15,769 bases of DNA from contig JAHBMJ010000386.1 of NCBI GenBank assembly GCA_018398765.1, forward strand, positions 33,871 through 49,639. The letters are read 5' to 3'. Of the stretch, positions 7,851 through 15,769 are shown in pieces. The position numbers and the translations under genes were made by a program. The stretch is from Chromera velia. Taxonomy: Eukaryota > Sar > Chromeraceae. A model generated the notes under the pieces. That model did no database searches and was not told the DNA's origin. It saw only the letters and a list, made by a program, of their open reading frames with translations. Every line of letters starts with the position of its first letter. Within the stretch, counting starts at the first letter, position 1.

Positions 7851-8534
7851 GCAGCATCCTCACCAAATGCCAAATATCCTCGCCAACAGTGACCACCAGA
7901 TTACCAGTAACCTGCCCGGTACCTGGCCCAAAGTAACGCAAAGTTTCCGAAGTTTCCTCTGTTTGTACCTGCTTCTCTTCCTCTAATCCGTTTGTCAACT
8001 AGGAGATCAGCAAGACTTGCAGTGTGTGTCTGTTTGAAGCAGAGATTGCCAGGTCGCAATCGTTGCTCCAACCTTTTTCTGATCTGTGGAGAACTGGATT
8101 TAGTCTGACGCACAGGTGTCTAGATAGTGTCAACATTCAGCGTTGCCACAATCTCGGCCCCGACTGAGTCATTCTCTCGATTGCCGCGACCCACGCACAC
8201 GAGAGCCCGACTGCTCCACAAGAACTGCAGAGGAGACGGAAAGGAGACGGAAGAAATTGGGAAGGGAGAAAGCGATTGAAAAAAGCAAGCCGGAAGAAGA
8301 CGTCGGGAGGCCTTCTCTCTTCTCCATTGCTCTCCTTTGCCCTGCCTACGAATCTGACCAGGCCGAGTTGTTGGTGACAGCCACGGTGCGCCTGGTCTCT
8401 GTTTATACATCTACTCCAAGAAGAAGTGGTCGATCGATCTGTCAGATACTGTTCCCTGGCTATCTCCTGGAGACAGCTGGGCGTTCCAATTTTGATATCC
8501 TGACAAGTTGAGACAGCAGAAAGAAAAAGACAAA
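7851..8534. promoter_or_regulatory. Probable divergent promoter region and Rab 5' UTR
   Basis: Lies between the candidate start of the minus-strand Gag-like gene and the plus-strand Rab gene. No convincing ORF. No clear TATA box or repeated operator-like motif could be identified. A GTACAA donor-like site preceded by an open frame on the minus strand (7901-8113) is noted but unsupported. Confidence 0.35.
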
Positions 8535-9708
8535 ATGTCTTCTGCTGGTGTGGGTGCGGACAGAGACTATGACTATCTGTTCAAGATTGTGCTCATCGGC
8601 GACTCCGGAGTTGGAAAATCGAATCTGCTTCTGAGGTCGGTGTGCAGTTTGATTGTGCTCGTCTACCCTTTCCTGCTTGACCGTCTCCGTCCCTGCGTAT
8701 TTTTTCGATATGTCGGCCTACGTGTGTGCCGGTTTGTCTCTGTCTGTTTGGGTCCGCGTGTTTTCTTTCGATCCATTTTCTATCCGCCCATCCGTCCGTC
8801 CGACCAACTGTTTCCCTTTTTCTCACCATTCCGTGTTGTCTTATGTGCGTCTATCCCCTTTGCAGTTCCGCTTGCGGTGTTTATCCCCACTGTGTTTTCT
8901 CCTTGTGTGGCTTCCTAACTTTTCCCTCTCCCTCTCTCGTCTTGTTCTTGTTTTCCTGCCAGAAACTGTCATGTGACGTGCCCCGCGCACGTTTGTATTT
9001 ATTCGTTGCGGGGACGAAATCTCTTTTTTTTCTACGCAGGTTTGCGGACGACCAATTCACGGAGAGCTACATCTCGACTATCGGCGTTGATTTTCGGTTT
9101 CGCACTGTGCAGGTGCGTCGAAGGAGGGAGGACTCTCGTTTCGTTGCGGCTGTCCGTGTGTATCAGTTGTTTGGAGGTTCTGTATGCGTGTGTTTGTCTT
9201 TTGTTGCCTGCACATGTGTTTCACGTGTGTGTAACGTAGTTCAGCGGAAGGATTCATATCTTGGAACCATTCTCTCTCTTCCTCGCGCGTGCAGGTAGAT
9301 GGCAAGATAGTGAAGCTGCAGATTTGGGACACAGCGGGGCAGGAGAGATTTCGCACAATTACCAGCGCTTACTACCGAGGCGTGGATGGGCTGATGGTTG
9401 TGTATGACGTCACAGACAGGAACTCATTCGGACACCTGGGAGACTGGTTGGAGGAGGCTCAGAGGTGTGTGTCTTACCCAGATAGCTGTTTCTTTCTGGC
9501 TTTTCTGTCTGCCCTTGTTTCTAGAAGTCACATCTTCTTTTTGAAAGGGAAAAGGAAAGAAAAGAGAAAAATAAGTCATGCTGTTTGTGTCTTTCTTTCT
9601 TTCTTTCTTTCTTTCGTTCGTCCGTTCGTTCGTTCTTTCTTTCGTTCGTTCTTTCTTTCGTTCGTTCGTTTGTTCGTTTCTTTTTTTTTTTTCTTTCTTT
9701 CTTTCTTT

Positions 9709-9743
<35 letters not shown>

Positions 9744-9760
9744 GTCTGTCTGTCTGTCTG

Positions 9761-9808
<48 letters not shown>

Positions 9809-9827
9809 TGTCCTTTCTTTCTTTGTC

Positions 9828-9868
<41 letters not shown>

Positions 9869-9919
9869 TTCCTTCCTTCCTTTCTTTCTTTCTTTTCTTT
9901 CTTTCTTTCTTTCTTTCCT

Positions 9920-9953
<34 letters not shown>

Positions 9954-10551
9954 TGGCTTGCTGAGGCCTTTATTCTTTTTCTGCATGATCCAGCTCAGGC
10001 GGGTACTGAGGTAAGTGCATTGACCAGTGGGGGCTGCGTGGGGGAAAAGGGGGTTTGCCGTACCTCGTTGCGATGCAAAGAGTATTCCGGTTTTCATTTC
10101 TCCGTGTATCCTCGTACCGCACCCCCCAATACGTGCCGTAATCCGATGCTGGCAGCATGTTGCGATCTCTATCTGGCGACATGGTGACAAAGAAAGGTGT
10201 TTTTTTTTACCTTCCATGTGTGGATGCAGATACGCACCCCCTGAAGTTATCCGGTTGGTACTCGGCAACAAATGCGACCTGCAGGAGGGTCGGGATGTCG
10301 GGTTTGAGGAGGCACAGCAGCGGGCGGAGGACCTGGGTTTGGGGTTCTTGGAGACGTCGGCGAAGAGTGCCGAGAACGTGGAGGCCGCGTTCCTGCAGAT
10401 CAGCAGGGAACTGATCAAAGTCAGGGGAGAGGACGAGAAGAGGAAAGGAAGCGTCGGGGGGGCAGGGCCGATGGGTGGGGGAGGACGGCAACTTGGCTCA
10501 ATGGGGGGTCGGGGGGGTCAAGGGGCAGGTTCTGGCTGTGCATGCGGGTAG
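8535..10551 (+). CDS. Rab1/Ypt1-like small GTPase, 4 exons, complete
   Basis: Membrane-traffic GTPase; the Rab1 class controls ER-to-Golgi transport. Exons 8535-8635, 9040-9112, 9295-9464 and 10230-10551 join with GT-AG introns (phases 2, 0, 2) into 221 residues, normal for a Rab. P-loop GDSGVGKS is at 22-29, switch I with Thr47 and the Rab motif STIGVDF at 46-52, WDTAGQE at 69-75 with the catalytic Gln74, NKCD at 128-131, ETSAK at 156-160. The YDYLFK start and [22 protein letters not shown] match the Rab1 pattern closely. Asn30 after GKS, FRFRT after the switch and YYRGVDG instead of the usual YYRGAHG mark it as divergent. The hypervariable tail is very Gly-rich and ends C-A-C-G, so two cysteines sit one residue short of the usual terminal CC or CXC. 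ATG 8535 has A at -3 and is the first ATG in frame. It could be a Rab1 paralogue. Confidence 0.95.
9590..9953 (+). repeat. (CTTT)n polypyrimidine tract in Rab intron 3
   Basis: About 365 bp of almost uninterrupted CTTT/TTTC units with CGTT, CTGT and CCTT variants, purely pyrimidine over long stretches. It lies inside the 765-bp third intron (9465-10229). The long Ser/Phe/Leu and Lys/Glu/Arg open frames over it are repeat artefacts. Confidence 0.97.
10456..10529 (+). other. G-run cluster (G-quadruplex potential) in the Rab tail coding region
   Basis: Multiple runs of 3-7 G within about 75 bp, encoding the Gly-rich hypervariable tail just before the prenylation cysteines. The runs and loop lengths fit G-quadruplex rules on the coding strand. 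Functional effect is only inferred. Confidence 0.55.
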
Positions 10552-10786
10552 GCACGCACATGCAACTGGGGAGACAGTCAACCAGCAGGCAGGCAGGCAG
10601 GCAGCTGAGAACAAACGATCGAATGGGTGTCCTTCTCCTTCTCCCACCGCACAGTGCAGTCTCCTGGGTCCGTGGGTTCGTTCATCGCACGCTCGGCGTT
10701 GCTCGCACCTTTTCCCGATACATAGCGACTTTTGAATGGTCTCTAGTGGGACATTTCGACGGCGAACGGGGAGCATGTATATTCTC

Positions 10787-10792
10787 ATTAAA
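10787..10792 (+). terminator. Possible polyadenylation signal of the Rab gene (ATTAAA)
   Basis: ATTAAA, a common variant signal, about 235 bp after the Rab stop codon and at the start of an AT-rich stretch. No canonical AATAAA is nearer. Whether this organism uses such signals is unknown. Confidence 0.3.
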
Positions 10793-12004
10793 ATTTTAAA
10801 AATGAATCACAGAAAAGTGCGGGGTACGGGCAGACAACTACGCAGAAAAAGAAGACATGTTCGATCTGGCAATGACCCGATGGGGGATGCAACGTTACTC
10901 TTCTTCCTCCTTTGCCGTACCTCCCTCCCGAGCTCTCTTCCCTATGTCTTGCTTTGTTGCCTTCCGCATATGCAGGATTTGACGGAAGACTAAATAGATG
11001 AAATGCATGCACGTCACTGATTGAAGGAAAGAATGATAGAATGAATATGAACCACAGATAGTATTATTTTTTCGGCTAGTATTTCTTCAAAAGTTTGATT
11101 ACTGTTGATTTATAAATTTGAATATCAGCTTAGGTAGCACTATGCTATTCCAGCCTAAAAACAAGTGGACTAGCAAGTGGAAGCACGTTAAGTTATCGTC
11201 AATGACGTTATACTTCATTGTACTTATGATTTGTAGCTTATTTAATTTACTAGGCTCTGTACTACATTCAAAAAAAAGAAAAGATCAGAAAACTTTTTTT
11301 ATATAAGTTTTTTTAAAACCCATTATCACGGCTGAGTGACGGCTCTTGGATATTTGAGCACCACTCAAAATTGGACAATTAATCCAAAACTTCACCTGAA
11401 GTACCTGTAAGTACCTGAATACTTTCGTAAACACTTAATCAACTTCGTATGCACCCTATGCAAAACTAATTGACAGAACGCGGCCATAACGTGTTTTTGA
11501 ATGCCCCAAAAATTAGCTTCGCAGCCCGGATTGCATGACAAACTGCAGCTATAACTGCAGCCCTGTGTAGCCCTAGCTGCGAGAATGTTAAGGAGCCGTA
11601 GGGAAACTAGGCAGGTATAGGCATGTGAAAATGAATGCATGAAAAGAAAAAAGGCATGTTAACAAATTCTTTTCCGTGAGTGCCCCAAAAAAGACCGTCG
11701 CACGGCGCGCTGTCAGAATGGCCCTGATGCTATAGGCCCTGATGCCAGTTGCAACTACGAAATCTCGCCGTCTCCTGACTCTCCTCCTTGAGCTGGTCAT
11801 GACGAGTCCTCGTCTGATCTCGCGTCACAGAGTAGCGTGGAACATCGTCGAACCGTTGGAACGTAATAATTCTGGGAGTCTCTCAGTCACTCAGTGCCAG
11901 AGCCTGCAGCAGTGTGCAAGTGCAGTCAGAGCATCTACGCACATGCATGGAGCCTTGTGCAGTGTCTTTTCTCTTTTAATTCGGGGGCCTCTCTCAGTCA
12001 CGTA
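10793..12004. other. Intergenic stretch, AT-rich at 11030-11330
   Basis: No supported gene. The 62-residue open frame at 11118-11306 is AT-rich and Lys-rich with a hydrophobic middle, without recognisable features. Small duplications occur: GGCCCTGATGC twice at about 11720-11745, and TCTCTCAGTCAC at 11879-11890 and 11990-12001. Confidence 0.45.
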
Positions 12005-12016
12005 TTAATATATATG
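12005..12016 (+). promoter_or_regulatory. TATA-like element upstream of the six-cysteine ORF
   Basis: TTAATATATATG about 100 bp before the ATG at 12114, in otherwise mixed-composition DNA. It is plausible as a core promoter by position only. Confidence 0.25.
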
Positions 12017-12113
12017 TAACTTGACTTCTTGTTCATTGAGTCTTGACTACTTTTGGCGGTACCTGCATCCACATATATCAAGCGCGAAAGACGATTCCTC
12101 GTTCCACGACATT

Positions 12114-12404
12114 ATGCTGAGAACTATAACTTCCATTTTTGTAGCACTTGGTATCGCCCTGCTTGGTATCGCCCTGCTTGACATCTCGCCAAATACAGAA
12201 ATTGAGATGACAGGCGCAATGCCGGATTGTGCAAAGTGGCGGTGTGAGCCCGTAGAAGGGAATTGCAGAAGCGCGGAGGAGTGTCTGTTGAAGTGCGGAT
12301 GTGCGGTGAGGGAACCGCGCAGGGAGAGGGAGAGCGCAGAGGACGTGGACGGGGAGGGAACGACTAACCCCCTCAATGGTCAGTCAGTCGATCAGAGGAA
12401 TTAA
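12114..12404 (+). CDS. Small predicted secreted protein with six cysteines
   Basis: A 96-residue ORF, not recognised as any family. Residues 1-23 (MLRTITSIFVALGIALLGIA...) form a hydrophobic signal peptide or membrane anchor. Within it a 15-bp unit is tandemly duplicated (12151-12165, 12166-12180), doubling the GIALL core. After a short acidic spacer comes a compact domain with six cysteines, C-x4-C-x6-C-x5-C-x3-C-x-C, starting at about residue 42, typical of disulfide-stabilised extracellular peptides. The tail is Arg/Glu-rich and hydrophilic. Two possible splice donors lie inside: GTGAGG at 12306, just after the last cysteine, and GTCAGT near 12379. The latter joins in frame (phase 1) to an open stretch beginning near 12634, so this may be the first exon of a longer gene. 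The spacing does not match the classical CS-alpha-beta fold. The ORF is short, so chance cannot be excluded. Confidence 0.42.
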   Translation: MLRTITSIFVALGIALLGIALLDISPNTEIEMTGAMPDCAKWRCEPVEGNCRSAEECLLKCGCAVREPRRERESAEDVDGEGTTNPLNGQSVDQRN

Positions 12405-12633
12405 GGTTCATGAAATTCACCCCAGAAGTTAAGCCAGTCAAGCTGTAGACGGATCTGCATGTCAGAAACATCGCGGGATCCCTTCCGTTCATGATGTGCG
12501 GTCCATTGTAGAGAGCTGGATAAGCTTCAAGCCGAATCTGTTCACATGTTCCATGCCGGTAATTTCCCCTCTCTGTTTCTCATGACCATCTGTTCAATTC
12601 ACGAAGTTTGATTGAAGTTCTTGTACACAAATG

Positions 12634-12789
12634 CAGTTGTTACAGAAAGAGCAAAAGAGAAGGCGCGGGAGAGAGAGGTAGAAGGACTGAAGCCTGAGAA
12701 GCCACGGGCTGACAGTGCGTCGAAGGCAAAGCCTCCTAGGGGGAATAACTCTATCCACGGTGCACAGGACATCTCGTTTATTCTACAGG
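12634..12789 (+). CDS. Possible internal exon, charged, unrecognised
   Basis: Open frame reading VVTERAKEKAREREVEGLKP and on to DISFILQ, hydrophilic and Lys/Arg/Glu-rich, ending at a consensus donor (CTACAG then GTATGT at 12790). Two candidate acceptors nine bases apart (before 12634 and 12643) are in the same frame. It can follow the six-cysteine ORF in frame, and continue in phase 0 either to a short terminal exon at 12901-12921 (NDGSDV, stop) or toward the ankyrin gene. No domain recognised; exon status is inferred from splice-like borders only. Confidence 0.3.
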
Positions 12790-12857
12790 TATGTTAGGTG
12801 CCTACATGCGGTGATCCTTCATCTGTGCCCGTCTACCTCTCCACCTGTTAACCAGAG

Positions 12858-12882
12858 TTCTGTTCTGTTCTGTTCTGTTCTG
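12858..12882. repeat. (TTCTG)5 pentanucleotide microsatellite
   Basis: Five tandem TTCTG units upstream of a pyrimidine-rich stretch ending TTAATTCAG at 12900. Confidence 0.9.
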
Positions 12883-13340
12883 TGTGTTTGCTTAATTCAG
12901 AATGATGGAAGCGATGTTTAAGAATGGTTTGAAGTTGATTCGGATGGCAAAAGTTTCTTGCATGAACCGTACTACCTGCTTGATGCTTTTCTTCTGACGC
13001 CTGTGGGGACACACGGGTCTCTCTCTGTAGCTGCTGGCTGTTACAGTACTCGCTCGCTCTGTCTGGCTGTATGTTTTCGTATTTGCATGTATGTGTTTGT
13101 ACCATGTATGAATTTGTGCCAGCCCCAATGGCCTTTCTTTCCTTCTGCTCGTTCTTTCTTCTCTTCCTTTCTCCCGTCCCTCCATCCTTGGTCTCAAATG
13201 TCTGGGGAAACGCGATTTTCTGACCATTGACAAGCGGACGCTGACGACCTGCAATCCTCATTTGAGCCTTTTGAATTAATTCTTGTGTATGATGCAGCGA
13301 GTGCAGGGTCGAGGTCTGACAGTGAACAGTAATTTGAGGG

Positions 13341-14481
13341 GTGCACCGCCAAGCAGTCATCCCACGTGCGGGTCTTCAGGGAATTTCGTCGGGTTCTGGT
13401 ACAGACTTCAGTGGCACGAGTTGGGCATATTGTCCCTGCCTGGACACGTGCAGTGGCTCCGACTCTCCTACAAACATCGATACGATCTTGGAGGTCGTCT
13501 CAAGACGGGGGTGTGTCGACGGAGATTCAGAATCGAGTGAGTGTTCGTGCGTTGTTAGAGACGAAGACTCTTGTCAGACTGCGGGGGGGTCCCTTGTGAG
13601 GTTTCAGATCGCGCCCTTCGTGGAGTACTTTGTGTGGGTCCGACATGCTGAGTCGGGCCGAATCGGGGGGACGTTCATGCTCTCTGCGTCGATTCGTCCC
13701 TTTCCAGCACCCCCGCTCCTGAGCGTGGCAGTGATGCAGAAGAACGAAACGGCTGTTCTCGAATTTCTGCAGAGCGGTTTTCCCGTAGATGCGAGGGAGT
13801 CCATGCAGAGAACCAGTCTCCATTATGCGTTGGCACAACGCTGGAGTCGCCATCGTTCGCCTTCTCTTGAAAGGGGGGGCGTCAGTGAATGCTGTGGATG
13901 CTGAACAGTGGACAGTCCTTCTGTTGTCTTTGAACCACTATGCTTCAGTAGAGGTGGTAGAGACGCTTTTGAACGGGGGAGCGTCAGTAGATGCAGAGCT
14001 GCCGGGAGGGTGGACAGCTTTGCATGTAGCCACCAGGCAGAACGCGAGTGCGGAGGTGGTGCTCATGTTGATGGAGGCGGGTGCGGACGTGAACGGAAGA
14101 ACGGATGAATTATGGACGCCCCTGCATTGTGCTACGTATTACAGGTCCTCTGCAGAAGTTGTACAGCTGCTCGTTCGAGCAGGAGCGTCTGTGAATGCAG
14201 CAACTCAGGAGCACTTCACCCCTCTCCGCATCGCTGCTCTGCGCAACGCTACAGCCGAGGTTGTGCAGGTGCTGCAGCGAGCGGGCGGTTCTTCCGAGGC
14301 TTCTGGTGGGTCTGGGGGTGTGTTTGAGTGGACACCCCCGCGTGTTGCTACCTCCGCTGGAGGGACGTCGAAGGCCTCCCAGACAGCAGTGCAATTTGGA
14401 AGGCGGCAGTCAGACGCAGGGGGGGACCCGAAGGGGGGCAGAAACAACGGCACGCTGACAGCGAAGGGAGCCAGCGCGTAG
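13341..14481 (+). CDS. Ankyrin-repeat protein with a reading-frame break
   Basis: Protein-binding scaffold of tandem 33-35-residue ankyrin repeats; partner unknown. From about 13708 the frame reads LLSVAVMQKNETAVLEFLQS (repeat 1) and then a TSLHYALAQ repeat start. At about 13836 the homology jumps to the +1 frame (NAGVAIVRLLLKGGASVNA). Three to four more repeats follow with WTALH / WTPLH starts and AEVV...AGASVNA ends to about 14290. A Ser/Gly/Lys-rich tail ends at TAG 14481. The jump is explained by a net loss of two bases (or gain of one) between CAA and AAC, a genuine frameshift or assembly error. The N-terminal part is uncertain. The frame is open from 13341 without splicing. Alternatively a consensus intron 13537-13607 (GTGAGT...TTTCAG) connects a different upstream frame to IAPFVEYF at 13608, in phase 0. 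AATAAA follows at 14631. Confidence 0.82.
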
Positions 14482-15200
14482 CACTTGAATGTATGCAAGG
14501 CATTCTTCAGCGTGACGTGCAGCCGTGCAGTCGGACGGACTTGGAAGGTGTACAGAAAGAAGGGGAAGGCTTGGAAGAGGGGAGAGGGCAAAGGCGGAGA
14601 CGGAAGTTGAGTGCATGGGGCAGTCTTGTAAATAAAGGGGGGTTGGGAGAGGAAGAGGGGCGTGCAAGGTCAGGCAGGATCAAAACAGAGGACCGGGGAA
14701 GAGAGAGGCATGTGTAAACTGAGGATCAATCGAGGGATTTTTGGAGGAAGGGCCATTCCGTATGTGGCGATGCACGAAAACAGCCGTATATGCAGTGGTC
14801 TGTTTCGAAGGGTACCGAGGTTTCAGAGTGCGCTGCAGCAGGGAGGTGGAAGAGACTGACACAGTGAAGCTGGGAGGTAGCTAGGAGTCTGGGAGATACC
14901 GGGAGTCGAGGGAGAGTGAAAGCTCCAAAGCTGGAATCAGTTGAATGTCTAGTTGAATGTTTTTTCAATTTAAAATAAGTAATTCACGCAGGCTATACTT
15001 CTGCAAAATTCATCAACAACTTCCAATTAGAATTAGACCAATTTAATCATGCACTTCGTGACTTAAACACTGCTTTTAATATTTTTTTTTTCTTTACGGT
15101 GATCCTTAATCACTAACTTCTGTTGTGCTCCACCTTCTGGGGTCCACGCACAGGCTGCATTTCCGTCTTGCTGTGCTTTGCTAGGCCTGGCTCCGGAGGC
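14482..15200. other. 3' UTR of the ankyrin gene and intergenic DNA
   Basis: Purine- and G-rich sequence (14520-14720), then mixed sequence, then AT-rich from about 14950. No supported ORF. It contains the polyadenylation signal listed separately. Confidence 0.5.
14631..14636 (+). terminator. Polyadenylation signal AATAAA of the ankyrin gene
   Basis: Canonical AATAAA about 150 bp after the ankyrin stop codon, followed by a G-rich stretch. Confidence 0.45.
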
Positions 15201-15205
15201 CGGGG

Positions 15206-15230
15206 CCGCGCGAAGCGCGGCAAGGCTAGT
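15206..15230 (+). mobile_element. Helitron-like 3' terminus (hairpin plus CTAG-T)
   Basis: A perfect 6-bp GC stem (CCGCGC 15206-15211, GCGCGG 15215-15220) with a GAA loop, five bases of spacer, then CTAG (15226-15229) and T. Helitron 3' ends are known for a short GC hairpin just upstream of a CTRR terminus inserted before T. No Rep/helicase ORF is visible and the 5' TC end was not located, so any element here would be non-autonomous. The short spacer makes it a weaker match than the usual 8-12 bases. A second small palindrome (CTCCGGAG, 15191-15198) lies just upstream. Confidence 0.35.
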
Positions 15231-15237
15231 GACCATG

Positions 15238-15277
15238 TTTGATTTGATTATATTTGATTTGATTTGATTTGATTTGA
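15238..15277. repeat. (TTTGA)n tandem repeat
   Basis: About seven TTTGA/GATTT units with one variant unit, directly after the GC hairpin. Such tails can mark the 3' end of LINE/SINE-type elements, or be an ordinary microsatellite. Confidence 0.9.
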
Positions 15278-15282
15278 ACTTC

Positions 15283-15331
15283 AACCTCAAATATTTGATA
15301 TTTAATTGAGGTAAGATTTGAGGTTAACCTC
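15283..15331. repeat. Nested inverted repeats
   Basis: AACCTCAAAT (15283-15292) pairs perfectly with ATTTGAGGTT (15316-15325). The second arm is itself part of a 12-bp palindrome GAGGTTAACCTC (15320-15331), so two alternative hairpins compete. Confidence 0.85.
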
Positions 15332-15628
15332 TTAGGGTTCCTCACTGACTTACTGTCACTCTGATCATTTTTCTTATGACAATAGTTATCAGAACATTTC
15401 TGATGTGTGTTTCAAAAATTTAAAAAAATATATATAAAATTATAACTTATCAGTTCCGTAAAAAAAATATGTCTGTGTGGCAGTGTATATACACTAGTCA
15501 CTGAGACTCACTCTAGTACTAATAGAGATTAAGAACGTAAAATTGATAGATTTGAAATTGCATATGACTTTTTGTTGATACGATAAAGTTAGAGCACGTA
15601 CCAAAATTGAGGTGACAATCACTCAGCT
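15332..15628. other. AT-rich intergenic stretch
   Basis: Strongly AT-rich with A and T runs and a TATATA stretch near 15430. No coding region seen on either strand. It should contain the 3' UTR of the minus-strand gene at the right edge. Confidence 0.5.
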
Positions 15629-15769
15629 TTATGGCACTTCCTTTTCCTCTTCTTCATGATCACTTTCTTCAATGTGAATCGAATCGATCGGTGGTGGGAG
15701 CTGCTGAGAGCTTTTTCTCTGGCTTTTCGGCTTTCCAGGAGTGGGTGCTCCTGGGCTTCTATTTGGCTG
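15629..15769 (-). CDS. C-terminal end of an unknown protein, runs off the right edge
   Basis: An open minus-strand frame of 46 codons ending in TAA (15631-15629) and still open at the window edge. It reads as a Pro/Ser/Lys-rich low-complexity segment (RSPGAPTPGKPKSQRKSSQQ) followed by IDSIHIEESDHEEEEKEVP, an acidic terminus. The amino-acid pattern and the lack of stops fit a disordered C-terminal tail of a real gene, but no domain is visible and the open frame is short. Confidence 0.4.
   Translation of the reverse strand, partial: QPNRSPGAPTPGKPKSQRKSSQQLPPPIDSIHIEESDHEEEEKEVP

Noticed and set aside
9576-10418. A 280-residue minus-strand ORF rich in Lys/Glu/Arg and plus-strand Ser/Phe/Leu ORFs over the same DNA.
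   Set aside because: They are translations of the (CTTT)n array in an intron of the Rab gene; all three frames are open because the repeat lacks stops.
11118-11306. Small membrane protein ORF in the AT-rich island.
   Set aside because: Composition-driven hydrophobic/Lys-rich reading, no start context, no homology signal.

Overview
The window looks like nuclear DNA of a protist-type eukaryote. Protein-coding genes are interrupted by GT-AG introns, there is no bacterial-style operon packing, intergenic DNA is long, introns are full of microsatellites, AT-rich islands separate more GC-rich genic blocks, and there are retroelement-like repeats. Gene content (a divergent Rab1-type GTPase, an SDR oxidoreductase, an ankyrin protein) and the microsatellite-rich introns would suit an alveolate such as a chromerid. 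That placement is an inference; nothing in the sequence proves it.

Layout from left to right. (1) 574-1858, minus: the first three exons of a short-chain dehydrogenase/reductase, running off the left edge. Its introns hold (GT)n, (CA)n, (CTGT)n and (ACTC)n arrays. (2) 2405-3175: two nearly identical 202-bp direct repeats (2 differences) with TG...CA ends around a short internal region, a probable TRIM-like LTR mini-retroelement. Its interior carries a 173-bp segment that recurs, at about 95% identity, at 7674-7846. (3) 3181-5143: no gene recognised; an AT-rich island and (CATT)n. (4) 5144-7002, minus, perhaps with an upstream exon at 7663-7850: two overlapping reading frames, a Lys/Ala-rich coiled-coil ORF followed in the -1 frame by a larger ORF with Cys/His clusters. 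Together they resemble a Gag-like or domesticated retroelement protein, function unknown. (5) 8535-10551, plus: a complete four-exon Rab1/Ypt1-like GTPase, one intron of which contains about 365 bp of almost pure (CTTT)n. (6) 12114-12404, plus: a small predicted secreted protein with six cysteines, possibly the 5' part of a longer spliced gene. (7) 13341-14481, plus: an ankyrin-repeat gene with an apparent reading-frame break inside the second recognisable repeat, followed by AATAAA. (8) 15206-15230: a GC-rich hairpin ending in CTAG-T that resembles a Helitron 3' end, followed by a (TTTGA)n tail and palindromes. (9) 15629-15769, minus: the apparent C-terminal exon of a gene entering from the right edge.

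The genes do not form a pathway. SDR (metabolism), Rab1 (ER-Golgi traffic) and ankyrin protein (protein binding) are ordinary neighbours. The less ordinary content is the mini-retroelement carrying a decayed copy of a sequence that, 5 kb away, reads as an intact exon; the overlapping-frame Gag-like gene; the six-cysteine secreted peptide; and the frame break in the ankyrin gene.
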